From Leifsonia sp. Leaf264 (GTDB taxonomy: Bacteria; Actinomycetota; Actinomycetes; Actinomycetales; Microbacteriaceae): a DNA stretch of 64,000 bases. Location: contig NZ_LMMR01000001.1 in NCBI RefSeq assembly GCF_001422325.1, forward strand, positions 497,256 through 561,255, given 5' to 3'. A model generated the notes under the pieces. That model had not been told where the DNA came from, did not search any database, and worked only from the letters and a program-made list of their open reading frames with translations. The number at the start of each line of letters is the position of its first letter. The stretch's first letter is position 1. The position numbers were made by a program, and so were the translations under genes. Of this stretch, positions 52,886-62,477 are shown one piece after another.

Positions 52886-53794
52886 CTACGCGTGATGCGG
52901 CTGCTCGTGCGCCGCGTGCTCGGCAGGCTCGAGCTGGAACGTGGAATGCTCCACGTCGAAGTGGTGCGCGAGGCAGTCGCTGAGCTCGTCGAGCAGGCAT
53001 CCGGCCCGCTCCCCCGCGAGGGCGTCGGGCTCGACCACCACGTGTGCGCTGAACACGTACTCCCCCGAGGTGATCGCCCAGACGTGAACGTCGTGCACGT
53101 CGACGACGCCGTCGGTTCCGAGGATGTGCTCGCGGATCTCGGCCACGCTGGTGTCGACGGGGACCGACTGGCTCAGCACCCGCACGACGTCGCGCAGCAA
53201 CGACGCCGCCCGCGGCACGATCATGACGGCGATCAGCAGCGACGCGATCGCATCCGCCGCCGAGAATCCCGTGGCGATGATCACGATGCCGGCCACGATC
53301 ACCGCGATGGAGCCGAGAAGGTCGCCGAGCACCTCCAGGGCTGCCCCGCGCATGTTCAGCGACGTCGTGTCACCACGGCGCAGAACGAGGAACGCGATCA
53401 CGTTCGCGACCAGGCCGATGCCGGCGACGATCAGCATCAGGCCGCCCTGCACCTCGGCCGCTCCGGGCTCGACCAGGCGGCGAACGGCTTCGATGCCGAC
53501 GAACAGCGCCACGACGATCAGGATGAGAGCGTTGATGAGCGCCCCGAACACCTCGGCACGCTGGTAGCCGTAGGTCTGCCGTTCGGATGCCGGCCGCGCG
53601 GCCACGATGGCGGCGACCAGTGCCACGACGAGGCCCGTGAGGTCGGAGAGCATGTGTCCGGCATCGGCGAACAGCGCCAGCGACCCGCTGACGACTGCGC
53701 CGACCACCTCGGCGACGAGCACGACGGAGACGATCCCGATGACAATGAGCAGTCGGGACCTGTTCGAGCTCCGGTGGGCGTGATCGTGGGCCAT
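52886..53794 (-). CDS. Cation diffusion facilitator (CzcD/ZitB-like)
   Basis: A 302-residue CDF exporter with six helices: TM2 has FADAGHMLSDLTGLVVAL (His and Asp), TM5 has ALEVLGDLLGSIAVI. In zinc CDFs TM5 usually has His in HVLGD; here it is Glu. The cytosolic domain from residue about 205 follows (VLSQSVPVDTSVAEI, VVDVHDVHVWAITSGEYVFSAHV), with a His-rich N-terminus (HDHAH) and C-terminus (EHAAHEQPHHA). It exports Zn2+ or another divalent metal against protons. A 19-base palindrome lies upstream. Confidence 0.9.
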   Translation of the reverse strand: MAHDHAHRSSNRSRLLIVIGIVSVVLVAEVVGAVVSGSLALFADAGHMLSDLTGLVVALVAAIVAARPASERQTYGYQRAEVFGALINALILIVVALFVGIEAVRRLVEPGAAEVQGGLMLIVAGIGLVANVIAFLVLRRGDTTSLNMRGAALEVLGDLLGSIAVIVAGIVIIATGFSAADAIASLLIAVMIVPRAASLLRDVVRVLSQSVPVDTSVAEIREHILGTDGVVDVHDVHVWAITSGEYVFSAHVVVEPDALAGERAGCLLDELSDCLAHHFDVEHSTFQLEPAEHAAHEQPHHA

Positions 53795-53850
53795 GGCTCT
53801 TCAAGGGTAGGCCGGAAACCCGCCCGATCGGACGCTTCCGCGCAGTTGGG

Positions 53851-53869
53851 AACGACTCCGGGAATCGTT
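53851..53869. promoter_or_regulatory. Imperfect palindrome upstream of the CDF gene
   Basis: The 19-base site AACGACTCCGGGAATCGTT matches its complement at 16 of 19 bases and lies 57 bases upstream of the CDF start. It could bind a metal-responsive repressor, but it does not match a Zur or other consensus closely enough to name. Confidence 0.4.
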
Positions 53870-53906
53870 ATCAGCAGGGCCCGATCCACCCGCCGACGGC
53901 GAAGCG

Positions 53907-54509
53907 TCAGACCAGGCGCTGCAGGACCGGGATCGCAGCGGTGAACGCGCGGGCCCGGTGGCTCTCGGCGTTCTTCACCTCGGGCGCCAGTTCCGCCGCC
54001 GACATGTCGTGGCCGTCCGGCACGAAGATCGGGTCGTAGCCGAAGCCGTGGGCACCGGATGCCGCAGAGGCCAGACGCCCCGGCCACTCGCCCGACGCCA
54101 CCTCCTCGAACCCCGGCCGGCCCGCGGCATCCGGAGCCACGATCGCGATGGCACAGGTGAAGTGCGCGCCACGATGCGGATCGGCGATGTCGCTCACCTG
54201 CGCGAGCAGCAGCGCGAGGTTGTCGGCGCTGTCGCGCCCACCGGCCCACCGTGCCGAGAAGATGCCGGGCGCGCCGCCCAGGACGTCGACGCAGATGCCG
54301 GAGTCGTCGGCGAGGGCTACGAGACCGGTGTGCGCCGCTGCGGCTCGCGCCTTGATGAGGGCGTTCTCGGCGAAGGTCAGGCCGTCTTCCACGGGCTCGG
54401 GACCGTCGTAGGCCACGACAGTGATCGACGGCATGGCTGCTCCGAGGATGCGCTGGAACTCCTCCACCTTGTGCTGGTTGTGCGTGGCCAGCACCACCTC
54501 GAGGGACAT
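53907..54509 (-). CDS. rdgB: XTP/dITP pyrophosphatase (RdgB/HAM1)
   Basis: A 200-residue house-cleaning enzyme that hydrolyses non-canonical purine triphosphates to monophosphates. Motifs are LATHNQHKVEEFQRIL, TFAENALIKARAAAAHTG, the metal site ALADDSGICVDVLGGAPGIFSARW, and GAHGFGYDPIFVPDG. Its ATG shares one base with the rph stop (TGATG), so rph and rdgB are translationally coupled. Confidence 0.94.
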   Translation of the reverse strand: MSLEVVLATHNQHKVEEFQRILGAAMPSITVVAYDGPEPVEDGLTFAENALIKARAAAAHTGLVALADDSGICVDVLGGAPGIFSARWAGGRDSADNLALLLAQVSDIADPHRGAHFTCAIAIVAPDAAGRPGFEEVASGEWPGRLASAASGAHGFGYDPIFVPDGHDMSAAELAPEVKNAESHRARAFTAAIPVLQRLV

Positions 54510-55270
54510 CAGGCGGTGACGGATGCCGCGTCGTCGGCGTCGGCAAGAGCCGCCGTCTGCAGATCCCGCAGCGTGGCACCCCCGGCGACACCGAGGTCGA
54601 GGAGGGCATCGAGCTCGCGCCGGTCGAACGGCGCTCCCTCAGCGGTTCCCTGCACCTCGACGAACAGCCCGCGTCCGGTGACGACGATGTTCATGTCGGT
54701 CTCGGCTCGCACGTCCTCGGTGTAGGCCAGGTCGAGCATGGGGACGCCGTCGATGATGCCGACCGAGACGGCTGAGACGCTGTCGATCAGCGGCTTGGCC
54801 TTCTGGCCGATGAACTTGTGCTGGCGACCCCATTCGATGGCGTCGACCATGGCCACGTACGCACCGGTGATCGCGGCCGTGCGGGTGCCGCCATCCGCCT
54901 GGAGAACATCGCAGTCGATGACGAGGGTGTTCTCGCCGAGGGCCTTCATGTCGACGACGGCGCGGAGGCTGCGGCCGATGAGGCGGCTGATCTCGTGGGT
55001 GCGGCCGCCGATCTTCCCCTTGACCGATTCGCGGTCCATGCGGCTGTTCGTCGAGCGCGGCAGCATCGAGTACTCGGCCGTCACCCAGCCCTTGCCCTTG
55101 CCGGACATCCAGCGCGGAACGCCGTTGGTGAAGGACGCCGTGCAGAGCACCTTGGTGCGTCCGAACGAGATGAGCGCGCTGCCTTCCGCCTGGTCGCTCC
55201 AGCCTCGCTCGATGGTGATGGGGCGCAGGTCGTCGGCGGCGCGGCCGTCGACGCGGATGAGGTCTGTCAC
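54509..55270 (-). CDS. rph: Ribonuclease PH
   Basis: A 253-residue phosphorolytic 3' exoribonuclease that trims tRNA precursors. Motifs: [52 protein letters not shown], and [21 protein letters not shown]. The GTG at 55270 is chosen because AGGAAT lies upstream and the homology begins there; the frame upstream is not RNase PH. It lies between murI and rdgB, a common actinobacterial order. Confidence 0.95.
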   Translation of the reverse strand: MTDLIRVDGRAADDLRPITIERGWSDQAEGSALISFGRTKVLCTASFTNGVPRWMSGKGKGWVTAEYSMLPRSTNSRMDRESVKGKIGGRTHEISRLIGRSLRAVVDMKALGENTLVIDCDVLQADGGTRTAAITGAYVAMVDAIEWGRQHKFIGQKAKPLIDSVSAVSVGIIDGVPMLDLAYTEDVRAETDMNIVVTGRGLFVEVQGTAEGAPFDRRELDALLDLGVAGGATLRDLQTAALADADDAASVTA

Positions 55271-55334
55271 GGTGGATTCCTGTCTGTGGGATCGAACGGA
55301 TGCGGCAGCCGAGGCGGGCGCCCCGGCGGGCCGG

Positions 55335-56153
55335 TCAGCGGATGATGTGCATGGTTCCGGTCTGCACGAGGTCGACGGCGTCGATGTCGCGGCCGATGAG
55401 TCGGTGGGCCAGGTCGAGGAAGGCGCTGACACTCGGGCCCGTCGCCTCGTAGTGGTAGCTGGGCGGGGTCGTCGCCGTTCGCTCGAGCCGCTGGGAGACG
55501 AGCACCCTGTAGACGTCGTTGGCGGTCTCGGTGTCGCTGGAGACGAGGGTGGTCTTCTCCCCCATCACGTAGGAGATCGCGCCGCGGAGGAACGGGTAGT
55601 GCGTGCAGCCGAGCACCAGGGTGTCGATGTCGGCGTCGCGAAGGGGTGCGAGGTACTCCTCGGCCACGGCCAGCACTTCGGCGCCTGTCGTCACGCCCGA
55701 CTCGACGAACTCGACGAAACGCGGACATGCCGCCGTGAACAGCTGGAGGTCGGGAGCGGCGGCGAAGGCGTCCTCGTAGGCGCGCGAGTTGATGGTTCCC
55801 GCGGTGCCGATCACGCCGACCCGGCGGTTCTGGGTCGCGGCCACGGCACGGCGCACAGCCGGCTGGATGACCTCGACGACGGGAACGCTGTAGCGCTCGC
55901 GGGCATCGCGGAGCATGGCGGCGGATGCGGTGTTGCAGGCGATCACCAGCATCTTGACGCCCTGGTCGACCAGGTCGTCGAGGACGTCGAGGGCGTAGCC
56001 GCGCACGTCGGCGATCTTCTTCGGACCATACGGGGAATGTTCGAGGTCGCCGATGTAGAGGATCGACTCGTTCGGCAGCGCGTCCTTCACCGCGCGGGCC
56101 ACCGTGAGGCCGCCCACGCCCGAGTCGAAGATTCCAATCGGCGCATCCGTCAC
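55335..56153 (-). CDS. murI: Glutamate racemase
   Basis: A 272-residue cytosolic enzyme that makes D-glutamate for peptidoglycan. The two catalytic cysteines lie in [11 protein letters not shown] and [10 protein letters not shown], and the N-terminal [13 protein letters not shown] is the usual signature. The GTG at 56153 follows TAAGCT by eight bases, suggesting a [20 protein letters not shown]; longer frames overlap the divergent pncB. It is followed by rph after 64 bases. Confidence 0.95.
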   Translation of the reverse strand: MTDAPIGIFDSGVGGLTVARAVKDALPNESILYIGDLEHSPYGPKKIADVRGYALDVLDDLVDQGVKMLVIACNTASAAMLRDARERYSVPVVEVIQPAVRRAVAATQNRRVGVIGTAGTINSRAYEDAFAAAPDLQLFTAACPRFVEFVESGVTTGAEVLAVAEEYLAPLRDADIDTLVLGCTHYPFLRGAISYVMGEKTTLVSSDTETANDVYRVLVSQRLERTATTPPSYHYEATGPSVSAFLDLAHRLIGRDIDAVDLVQTGTMHIIR

Positions 56154-56192
56154 GACGTGCAAGCTTAGTCGTGCGGGATAGGGTGATCTTTC

Positions 56193-57515
56193 GTGACCGG
56201 CTCCTCTGCGCTCCTCACCGACCGCTACGAACTCACCATGCTCGACGCCGCCCTCCGGGACGGCACGGCTCATCGTGAGTCGATGTTCGAGGCCTTCGCG
56301 CGCCGCCTGCCCGCCGGACGCCGCTACGGCGTCGTCGCGGGAACCGGGCGGCTGCTCGAGGCCATCACACGCTTCAGGTTCACGGATGCCGAACTCGACT
56401 GGCTGCGCGCCGCCGATGTCGTGCATCCGTCGACCCTCGACTGGCTGGCGGACTACAGGTTCAGCGGCACCATCTGGGGCTATCGCGAGGGCGAGGCGTA
56501 CTTCCCCGGTTCGCCGCTGTTCATCGTCAATGCGAGCTTCGCCGAGGGCGTCATCCTCGAGACCCTGATCCTCAGCATCCTGAACTCCGACTCGGCCGTG
56601 GCCAGCGCCGCCGCTCGCATGGTGTCTGTCGCCCTGGGCCGCCCGCTCGCCGAGATGGGGTCGCGTCGCACCAACGAGTACGCCGCCGTCGCCACGGCGC
56701 GTGCCGCCTACATCGCGGGCTTCGGCGCGACCAGCAACCTCGAGGCGGGTCGCACCTGGGGCGTTCCGACCATGGGCACGGCCGCGCACTCGTTCACACT
56801 GCTGCACGACACCGAGGAGGCGGCGTTCCGGGCCCAGGTCGAGGCGCTCGGCGCCGGCACGACGTTGCTCGTCGACACCTACGACGTCGAGAAGGGCGTC
56901 GAGACAGCCGTGCGCGTCGCCGGCACAGGCCTGGGCGCCGTGCGCATAGACTCCGGCGACCTGCCATCGGTCGTGGCGTCGGTTCGCGACCAGCTCGATC
57001 GGCTCGGTGCCGTGAACACCCGTATCACCGTCACCAGCGACCTGGACGAATACCTCATCGGAGCCCTCTCGGGGTCACCCGTGGACGCCTACGGCGTCGG
57101 CACCTCCGTGGCCACGGGTTCCGGCGCCCCCACGGCCGGCATGGTCTACAAGCTCGTCGCCCGGCGCGGCGATGACGGGGAGTGGGTCTCCGTCGCCAAG
57201 GCGAGCGCCGAGAAGGTGAGCGTCGGCGGCCGGAAGACCGCCGTGCGCCGGATCGACTCGACGCGCACGGCGCGCGAGGAGATCGTGTACTTGGGCGATG
57301 GCCCCGATGGCGAGCCCGAGGGCACCCAGGACGAGTCGCGGGAGCGCCCGCTGCAGGCGACCCTCATGCGGGACGGGGTCGCTGATCGCGCGTTCCTCGG
57401 CGCCGAGGGCACCCGCGCAGCGCGGGAGCACCGCGCGCTCGTGATGCAGGAGCTGCCGATCGAGGCGTTCAGGCTCGGGGCCGGCGAAGCCGCCATCCCC
57501 ACGGTCTACCGCTGA
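56193..57515 (+). CDS. pncB: Nicotinate phosphoribosyltransferase
   Basis: A 440-residue enzyme of NAD salvage that joins nicotinate and PRPP using ATP. Start [18 protein letters not shown], the active-site [19 protein letters not shown] (His autophosphorylated in this family), VDTYDVEKG, and [12 protein letters not shown] are visible. The C-terminal segment is normal length. The GTG at 56193 follows TAGGGT by eight bases (leaderless). It is divergent from murI, so the two promoters face away within 39 bases. Confidence 0.95.
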   Translation: MTGSSALLTDRYELTMLDAALRDGTAHRESMFEAFARRLPAGRRYGVVAGTGRLLEAITRFRFTDAELDWLRAADVVHPSTLDWLADYRFSGTIWGYREGEAYFPGSPLFIVNASFAEGVILETLILSILNSDSAVASAAARMVSVALGRPLAEMGSRRTNEYAAVATARAAYIAGFGATSNLEAGRTWGVPTMGTAAHSFTLLHDTEEAAFRAQVEALGAGTTLLVDTYDVEKGVETAVRVAGTGLGAVRIDSGDLPSVVASVRDQLDRLGAVNTRITVTSDLDEYLIGALSGSPVDAYGVGTSVATGSGAPTAGMVYKLVARRGDDGEWVSVAKASAEKVSVGGRKTAVRRIDSTRTAREEIVYLGDGPDGEPEGTQDESRERPLQATLMRDGVADRAFLGAEGTRAAREHRALVMQELPIEAFRLGAGEAAIPTVYR

Positions 57516-57568
57516 CTCGAACGTAGTCGCGGGTCGGCGCGGAGCGTTGCTCCCGACGCCGAGCGGGC

Positions 57569-57856
57569 CTACTCGGCCTTCAGCTTCTCGTAGATCTCCT
57601 TGCAGGTGGGGCAGACCGGAAACTTCTCCGGGTCGCGCCCCGGCGTCCACTTCTTGCCGCACAGCGCCTTCACCGGCTTGCCGGACAGGGCCGACTCGAG
57701 GATCTTCTCCTTCTTCACGTAGTGCGAGAAGCGCTCGTGATCACCGGGTTCGATCGACTCCTGCTCGAGCAGCTCCTCGAGTTCACGGTCGAGGGTGGAC
57801 GTGCCGCCTCCGGGCTGACCGGGGTCGGCGATGCTCGCACGGAAGGTTTCGCTCAT
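57569..57856 (-). CDS. DUF3039 protein
   Basis: A 95-residue protein with the DUF3039 pattern: DRELEELLEQESIEPGDHERFSHYV, then KKEKILESALSGKPVKALCGKKW and FPVCPTCKEIYE. Three cysteines (ALCG and CPTC) resemble a zinc ribbon. It is conserved in actinobacteria, with unknown function. The TACACT -10 ends seven bases before the ATG, so the transcript is leaderless. Confidence 0.88.
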   Translation of the reverse strand: MSETFRASIADPGQPGGGTSTLDRELEELLEQESIEPGDHERFSHYVKKEKILESALSGKPVKALCGKKWTPGRDPEKFPVCPTCKEIYEKLKAE

Positions 57857-57883
57857 GGGTTCCAGTGTAGAACGACCACTGCG

Positions 57884-57904
57884 GCATCCGCGGGGTTCGG
57901 ATGC
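57884..57904. terminator. GCATCCG/CGGATGC hairpin after the ABC permease
   Basis: Arms GCATCCG (57884-57890) and CGGATGC (57898-57904) enclose seven bases, 26 bases after the permease stop and upstream of the DUF3039 promoter. It probably ends the ABC operon, and is built from the recurrent heptamer. Confidence 0.5.
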
Positions 57905-57929
57905 AGCATCAGGGCCGGTTCGGTGGCTG

Positions 57930-59504
57930 TCACGCCCGGATCGCTGATGCCAGGATCTCGGGCCCGCGCTTGCTGAAGGTGTGCGCACCCCAGGCCACGC
58001 CGAGCACGAGCGCCACCACGCCTACGCCGACGCCCTCGATGAGGGTGGCGAGGTGCCAGGCCGGGTCGACGAAGAGGGCGAGGTAGCCGAAGGCGAGGGC
58101 CGGGAGCGTGAGGATCAACGCGACCAGGAAGGTCAGCGACTGCACGGCGGCGGCTGCCGTGCCCGAGGACTGCGGCTGGGCGAACGGGCTGGCACCGGGC
58201 TTGGGGACCGGATAGGGGAACCGCGCCGAGGTGTAGCTGCTGCATCCGAGTCCAACCAGGAACAGGCTCGCGCACACGCCGACGAACGACGGCAGCACGC
58301 TCCAGTCGCGGTACAGCAGCATGCTCACGATGGTGCCGAGGGCGATGAGCGGGATCGACAGGAAGAACGCCGGCACGAGCCTGCCGATGCGGTCCGCGAG
58401 GCCGCTGACACCGGAGGCGACGTGCAGCCACACGGCCGTGGAGTCGTAGGCGACGTCGTTGTGCACGGTCCACCCGAGGAAGATGCACATCACGGGAACC
58501 GGCAGCAGGGCCAGCACGCCCGTCGGCACGTGGACCGCGGCCAGCGGCACCACCAGGAGCACGGGAAGCACCGGGATCATGATGAGCGACACCCAGTAGC
58601 GGGCATCCCGGATCCAGTAGGTGAGCGATCGGGCCGCAACCGCTCCCGTCGCGCCGGGCAGCATCTTGTCGAACCATCCGAGGCCGTGGTACGCGTGCGA
58701 CTGCGTCTGGCGCCCTGGCGTCACCAGGGTCTTCGCGACGAGGGCCTGCCACGCCAGCCACAGCAACCACACCGTGGCGGCCGCGATGAGCAGCTTGAGA
58801 ACGGAAGCCCCCCAGTCGCCGGCCGCCGCATCGCCGGGGATCGCCCACATGGCCCCGATGGGCGTCCACGAGAGGATGCCGCTGACGTCGCGGATGAGGC
58901 CGCGACCCGACGACGCCCAGTCGACCTGGGCGAGGAGCACGATGATCGGGGAGATCAGCACCAGGACCAGCACGCCGAGCACCCCGCTCACCTCTCGTGC
59001 CCTCCTGGTGGCGAGGAAGAGGCTCGCGAGGGAGGTGGAGACGCGGGACAGCATCATGCAGGTGACGAGGGCCAGCACGGCTGCGATCACGGCCAGGACG
59101 GTCTCGCCGAAGCCGCGCGTCCACGTCACGATGAAGCCGACGAGCGTGATCGCGAGGGCCACGGCCGGGATGCCGATGAAGACCGCCAGTGCGAGCCCGA
59201 ACGAGAGCTCGCGGTTGCGCATGCCGAACAGCGAGAACCGTCGCGGATCGAGGGCGTCATCCGAGCCCATGAAGAGCGGAACGATGATGAAGCACACGGT
59301 GACGATCGAACCGACGAGCACGATGCCGTCGCGCAGGAACTCGACGTCTGGCGCGAAACGCAGTCCGATGAGCAGGGACATCAGGAACACCGCGATGCCG
59401 AGCCCGTAGATCAGGCTGACGATGATGCCGACGATCTGCCAGGGGCCGCGGCGGAACAGGTTGCCGAAGAGCCGGACCTTCAGTCCGAGAAGCTGTGCAA
59501 CCAT
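57930..59504 (-). CDS. ABC-2-like multi-helix permease
   Basis: A 524-residue membrane protein with about twelve helices. TM1 lies near residues 25-50 (QIVGIIVSLIYGLGIAVFLMSLLIG), and a cytosolic loop with DDALDPRRFSLFGMRNRELSFG precedes the next pair; the two halves resemble each other. No substrate-binding motif is visible. Its ATG lies 25 bases inside the preceding ATPase gene, so translation is coupled. With that ATPase it forms an exporter of unknown substrate. Confidence 0.85.
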   Translation of the reverse strand: MVAQLLGLKVRLFGNLFRRGPWQIVGIIVSLIYGLGIAVFLMSLLIGLRFAPDVEFLRDGIVLVGSIVTVCFIIVPLFMGSDDALDPRRFSLFGMRNRELSFGLALAVFIGIPAVALAITLVGFIVTWTRGFGETVLAVIAAVLALVTCMMLSRVSTSLASLFLATRRAREVSGVLGVLVLVLISPIIVLLAQVDWASSGRGLIRDVSGILSWTPIGAMWAIPGDAAAGDWGASVLKLLIAAATVWLLWLAWQALVAKTLVTPGRQTQSHAYHGLGWFDKMLPGATGAVAARSLTYWIRDARYWVSLIMIPVLPVLLVVPLAAVHVPTGVLALLPVPVMCIFLGWTVHNDVAYDSTAVWLHVASGVSGLADRIGRLVPAFFLSIPLIALGTIVSMLLYRDWSVLPSFVGVCASLFLVGLGCSSYTSARFPYPVPKPGASPFAQPQSSGTAAAAVQSLTFLVALILTLPALAFGYLALFVDPAWHLATLIEGVGVGVVALVLGVAWGAHTFSKRGPEILASAIRA

Positions 59505-61501
59505 TCCATCCCCTCTGCTACCTTGCGGCCGCCGGCCAGCTCGACGAAGCGATCCTCGAGCCTCTCGCCGTCGCGCACCTGGTCGAGGGTTCCCGAGGCC
59601 AGGACCTTCCCCTGCACGATGATGGCGACACTGTCGCACACGCGCTCGATCAGGTCCATGCCGTGGCTCGAGAGCACGACGGTGCCGCCCGCAGCCACGT
59701 AGCGCTGGAGGATCTCGATCAGGTTGGCGGCCGAGACGGGGTCGACGGCCTCGAAGGGCTCGTCGAGCACCAGCAGCCGTGGCGAGTGGATCATGGCGCA
59801 GGCCAGGGCGATCTTCTTGGTCATGCCGGCCGAGTAGTCGGCGACGAGGCGGTTGATCGCCTCGTCGAGCCCGAACGCCGAGACCAGGTCGGCGGAGCGG
59901 GTACGCACGGTCTGCGCATCGAGGCCGCGGAGCACGCCGGAGTAGTAGAGCAGCTGCGCGCCGGTGAGCCTGTCGAAGAGGCGCAGGCGGTCGGGCAGGA
60001 CGCCCGTCATGCGCTTGGCCTTCGCCGGCTCCTTCCAGACGTCGACGTCGTGCACGATGACGGTTCCGGCATCCGGTCGCAGCAGACCCGTGACCATCGA
60101 CAGGGTCGTGGTCTTCCCGGCTCCGTTGGGACCGACGATGCCGTAGAACGACCCCGTGCGCACCTCGAGATCGATGCCGCTCACTGCCTGGGTCGCGCCG
60201 TAGCTCTTGGCGAGTCCCGCGATGGAGAGCACGACTGGGGCGGATGCCGGGGGCGCCTTGGTGGCCACGGGCAGCTTCGAGCGAGCGCTGCGCTTCTTGC
60301 GGGCTGCGGCCTTCGCCGCTGCAGCTGCCGCCTCGGCGTCGGCCTCGGCCTCATCGATCTGCTCGATCGTGAGTTCCTCGATGAGCTCCAACTCGGCGAT
60401 GGCAGCGGCGGTGTCCTCGATGGTCAGCTCGGCCGGCGGGGCATCGACCAGACCGATGGCGACGAGCTCGTCCTCGGTGGGGAATTCGGCCTCCGAGGCG
60501 GCGATGACGGCGGTGTCCTCGACCGTCTCCGGCTCGGCCGTCGGGGGTGCGTCAGCCGCTGCGGCGGACTCGGGAAGCTCCGTCACTGCGTCCTTGCCGG
60601 TCACCGGATGGCGGGGCTCGGCCGTCGCGGTGTCGCGCACGACCTCGGCCGCGGCCACCGTCGGCGCGGGCTTCGCTGCGGCCGGAGGTGCCTTGGGAGC
60701 GCGCACCTGGCGTGTGCGCGCAGGTGCGGTCGCCTTCGGCATCGGGGTGACGTTGTCCCCCGTTTCGCTCGCTGCGGACTCGGATGCCGCCGCCGATGCC
60801 GCCGCGGCCTTCGCCGCGGCTCGAGCCGGGGTGCTGGTGGATCGTGCTGGACTCGGCGCCTTGGCCGCGGCCTTGGGCGAGGCCGAGGCCGCGGGAGTCT
60901 TCGCAGAGGTCTTCGCGGTCGAGGACTTCGTGGTGGTGCGCCGCGCCGTCGTGGACTTCGCGGTGCTGGGCCTCGCGGCGGCCTTGGGGGTCGTCGATGG
61001 GGTGGCAGTCGACGCCTCAGCCGAGTCGGTCGAGTCCGTGGAGGTCGCAGCAGCGGCGGGCTTCCGGGGAGCTGCAGGCTTCCTGGGTGCGGCTTGCTTC
61101 CTGGCCGTGGCCGGCCGCGCTTTGGTGGAGCCTGATCGCGTCGACGGCGCGGATCCGGTCGACGAGGCGACGCTCTCGGGTGCGCTCGGGGCTGACTCCG
61201 TGTCAGTCGTCGGCGCCGCAGGTGCGGGGCTCGCAGACGGCTTGCGTGCGGTGGGTCTACGGGCAGCGGGCTTGCGGGCGGCAGGCTTGCGCGCGGCCGG
61301 CTCGGGCTGCTCGTCAGAGGACGCGGACGTGGCTGCGTTCGCCTCGGGAGCGGCATCCGGAGTCGTCGAAGCGACCGGCGATGTCCCCCGTGAACGCGCC
61401 GGACTCACAGGATTCGCGGTCGTGGAAGCGCTCGCGTTCGCGGCCTCCTCGGCCGTCGCCCCCTGGTCGTGCGGGTCTGGGAATCGCTGCGCAGAACTCA
61501 C
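59480..61501 (-). CDS. ABC exporter ATPase with a long low-complexity N-terminal extension
   Basis: A 673-residue protein. Residues from about 418 are a normal ABC ATPase: VGPNGAGKTTTLSMV, VLPDRLRLFDRLTGAQ, signature YSAGMTKKIALACAM, LLVLDEPFEAVD and LSSHGMDLIERVCD. Residues 1 to about 290 are Ala/Pro/Thr/Lys/Arg-rich with repeats such as AARKPAARKPAARRPTARK, followed by an acidic helical segment (about 300-395, rich in Glu, Asp, Ala). The tail resembles histone-H1-like segments. The start ATG at 61501 agrees with the frame; a shorter start near the ATPase domain cannot be excluded, but no stop interrupts the frame. It overlaps the permease gene. Confidence 0.88.
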   Translation of the reverse strand: MSSAQRFPDPHDQGATAEEAANASASTTANPVSPARSRGTSPVASTTPDAAPEANAATSASSDEQPEPAARKPAARKPAARRPTARKPSASPAPAAPTTDTESAPSAPESVASSTGSAPSTRSGSTKARPATARKQAAPRKPAAPRKPAAAATSTDSTDSAEASTATPSTTPKAAARPSTAKSTTARRTTTKSSTAKTSAKTPAASASPKAAAKAPSPARSTSTPARAAAKAAAASAAASESAASETGDNVTPMPKATAPARTRQVRAPKAPPAAAKPAPTVAAAEVVRDTATAEPRHPVTGKDAVTELPESAAAADAPPTAEPETVEDTAVIAASEAEFPTEDELVAIGLVDAPPAELTIEDTAAAIAELELIEELTIEQIDEAEADAEAAAAAAKAAARKKRSARSKLPVATKAPPASAPVVLSIAGLAKSYGATQAVSGIDLEVRTGSFYGIVGPNGAGKTTTLSMVTGLLRPDAGTVIVHDVDVWKEPAKAKRMTGVLPDRLRLFDRLTGAQLLYYSGVLRGLDAQTVRTRSADLVSAFGLDEAINRLVADYSAGMTKKIALACAMIHSPRLLVLDEPFEAVDPVSAANLIEILQRYVAAGGTVVLSSHGMDLIERVCDSVAIIVQGKVLASGTLDQVRDGERLEDRFVELAGGRKVAEGMEWLHSFSD

Positions 61502-61660
61502 GCAGCAAACCTACCAACTCCCCTGCGACAGCCGAACGACAGATGACGCTGCTCCCTGTGAATCCGCTCAGCACGTGGTCACAATCCGGGCACGCCGTCC
61601 CCCATGTCTGGCCCCCGGGCGACCCGGCACGATATGGTGAATCGGGCATGAAGGCGTGTC

Positions 61661-61682
61661 TTCACATACACGTGTGGGTGAA
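61661..61682. promoter_or_regulatory. Imperfect palindrome upstream of the nucleotidyltransferase
   Basis: A 22-base site with outer arms TTCAC and GTGAA around ACACGTGT-like core matches its complement at nine of eleven pairs. It lies 71 bases before the nucleotidyltransferase gene, in the gap that also holds the divergent ABC promoter. A regulator is not identified. Confidence 0.35.
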
Positions 61683-61752
61683 TCGCAGGTGAACGTCCGA
61701 TGGAGGATGTCACCGAACAGGCGATCTACCCGAATCCATCGAGGAGATCACT

Positions 61753-62445
61753 ATGACCACCCAGGTCGTCATTCTTGCCGCAGGCATGGGCAGCCGTCTC
61801 GGCCGTTCGCTGCCGAAGCCGCTGACCGAGCTCAGCGACGGCCGCACGATCATGCAGCAGCAGTTCGACAACATCGAGCACGCGTTCGGTCGGAACGCCA
61901 AGGTGACGATCGTCGTCGGCTACAAGCTCGAGCACATCATCGAGGCGTTCCCCGAGGCATCGTTCGTCTACAACGAGCAGTACGACCAGACGAACACCTC
62001 GAAGAGCCTCCTCCGCGCGCTGCAGGCGTCGCAGGCGGGCGGCGTGCTCTGGATGAACGGCGACGTCGTCTTCGACCCGACAGTTCTCGACCGGGCTGCC
62101 GCGATGATCGCCCGTGACCAGTCCTTCGTCACCGTGAACCACTCCAAGGTCTCCGACGAGGAGGTCAAGTACACGATGAGCGCCGAGGGCTACATCAAGG
62201 AACTCTCCAAGACCGTCAAGGGCGGGCTCGGCGAGGCCGTCGGCATCAACTACATCTCCAGCGCCGACAAGGCCACCTTCATCCGCCACCTCATCAAGGT
62301 GAACGACCAGGACTACTTCGAGCGCGGCCTCGAGCTCGCGATCGAGAAGGAGCGCATCCTGGTGGAGCCGGTCGACATCTCCGACCTGTACGCCGTCGAG
62401 ATCGACTTCGCCGAAGACCTCGAGCGGGCCAACCACTTCGTGTGA
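61753..62445 (+). CDS. Nucleotidyltransferase, LicC-like (phosphocholine or sugar-phosphate cytidylyl/uridylyltransferase)
   Basis: A 230-residue Rossmann-type NTP transferase: VILAAGMGSRLGRSLPKPLTEL (nucleotide-binding GxGxR and PK), NEQYDQTNTSKSL, LWMNGDVVFDPTV (Asp metal ligand) and DISDLYAVEIDFAEDLERA at the end. Short length and the NxxY..TN.SxSL and EIDF-ED features resemble LicC-type phosphocholine cytidylyltransferases, but UDP- or CDP-sugar activity is possible. It activates a small phosphate compound for a wall polymer, consistent with the exporter genes that follow. GAGGAG lies before the ATG. Confidence 0.85.
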   Translation: MTTQVVILAAGMGSRLGRSLPKPLTELSDGRTIMQQQFDNIEHAFGRNAKVTIVVGYKLEHIIEAFPEASFVYNEQYDQTNTSKSLLRALQASQAGGVLWMNGDVVFDPTVLDRAAAMIARDQSFVTVNHSKVSDEEVKYTMSAEGYIKELSKTVKGGLGEAVGINYISSADKATFIRHLIKVNDQDYFERGLELAIEKERILVEPVDISDLYAVEIDFAEDLERANHFV

Positions 62446-62477
62446 GCGCCGTGACAGGCCGCAACGGCTGATTCTCG

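Noticed and set aside
60780-61340. Repetitive DNA resembling a CRISPR or tandem array
   Set aside because: The repeats are imperfect codons for Ala/Pro/Lys/Arg motifs inside one open frame; no constant repeats with unique spacers.
61314-61649. 111-codon minus-strand frame upstream of the ABC ATPase
   Set aside because: Mostly overlaps the ATPase N-terminus in another frame; has scattered Cys residues but no domain or ribosome site.
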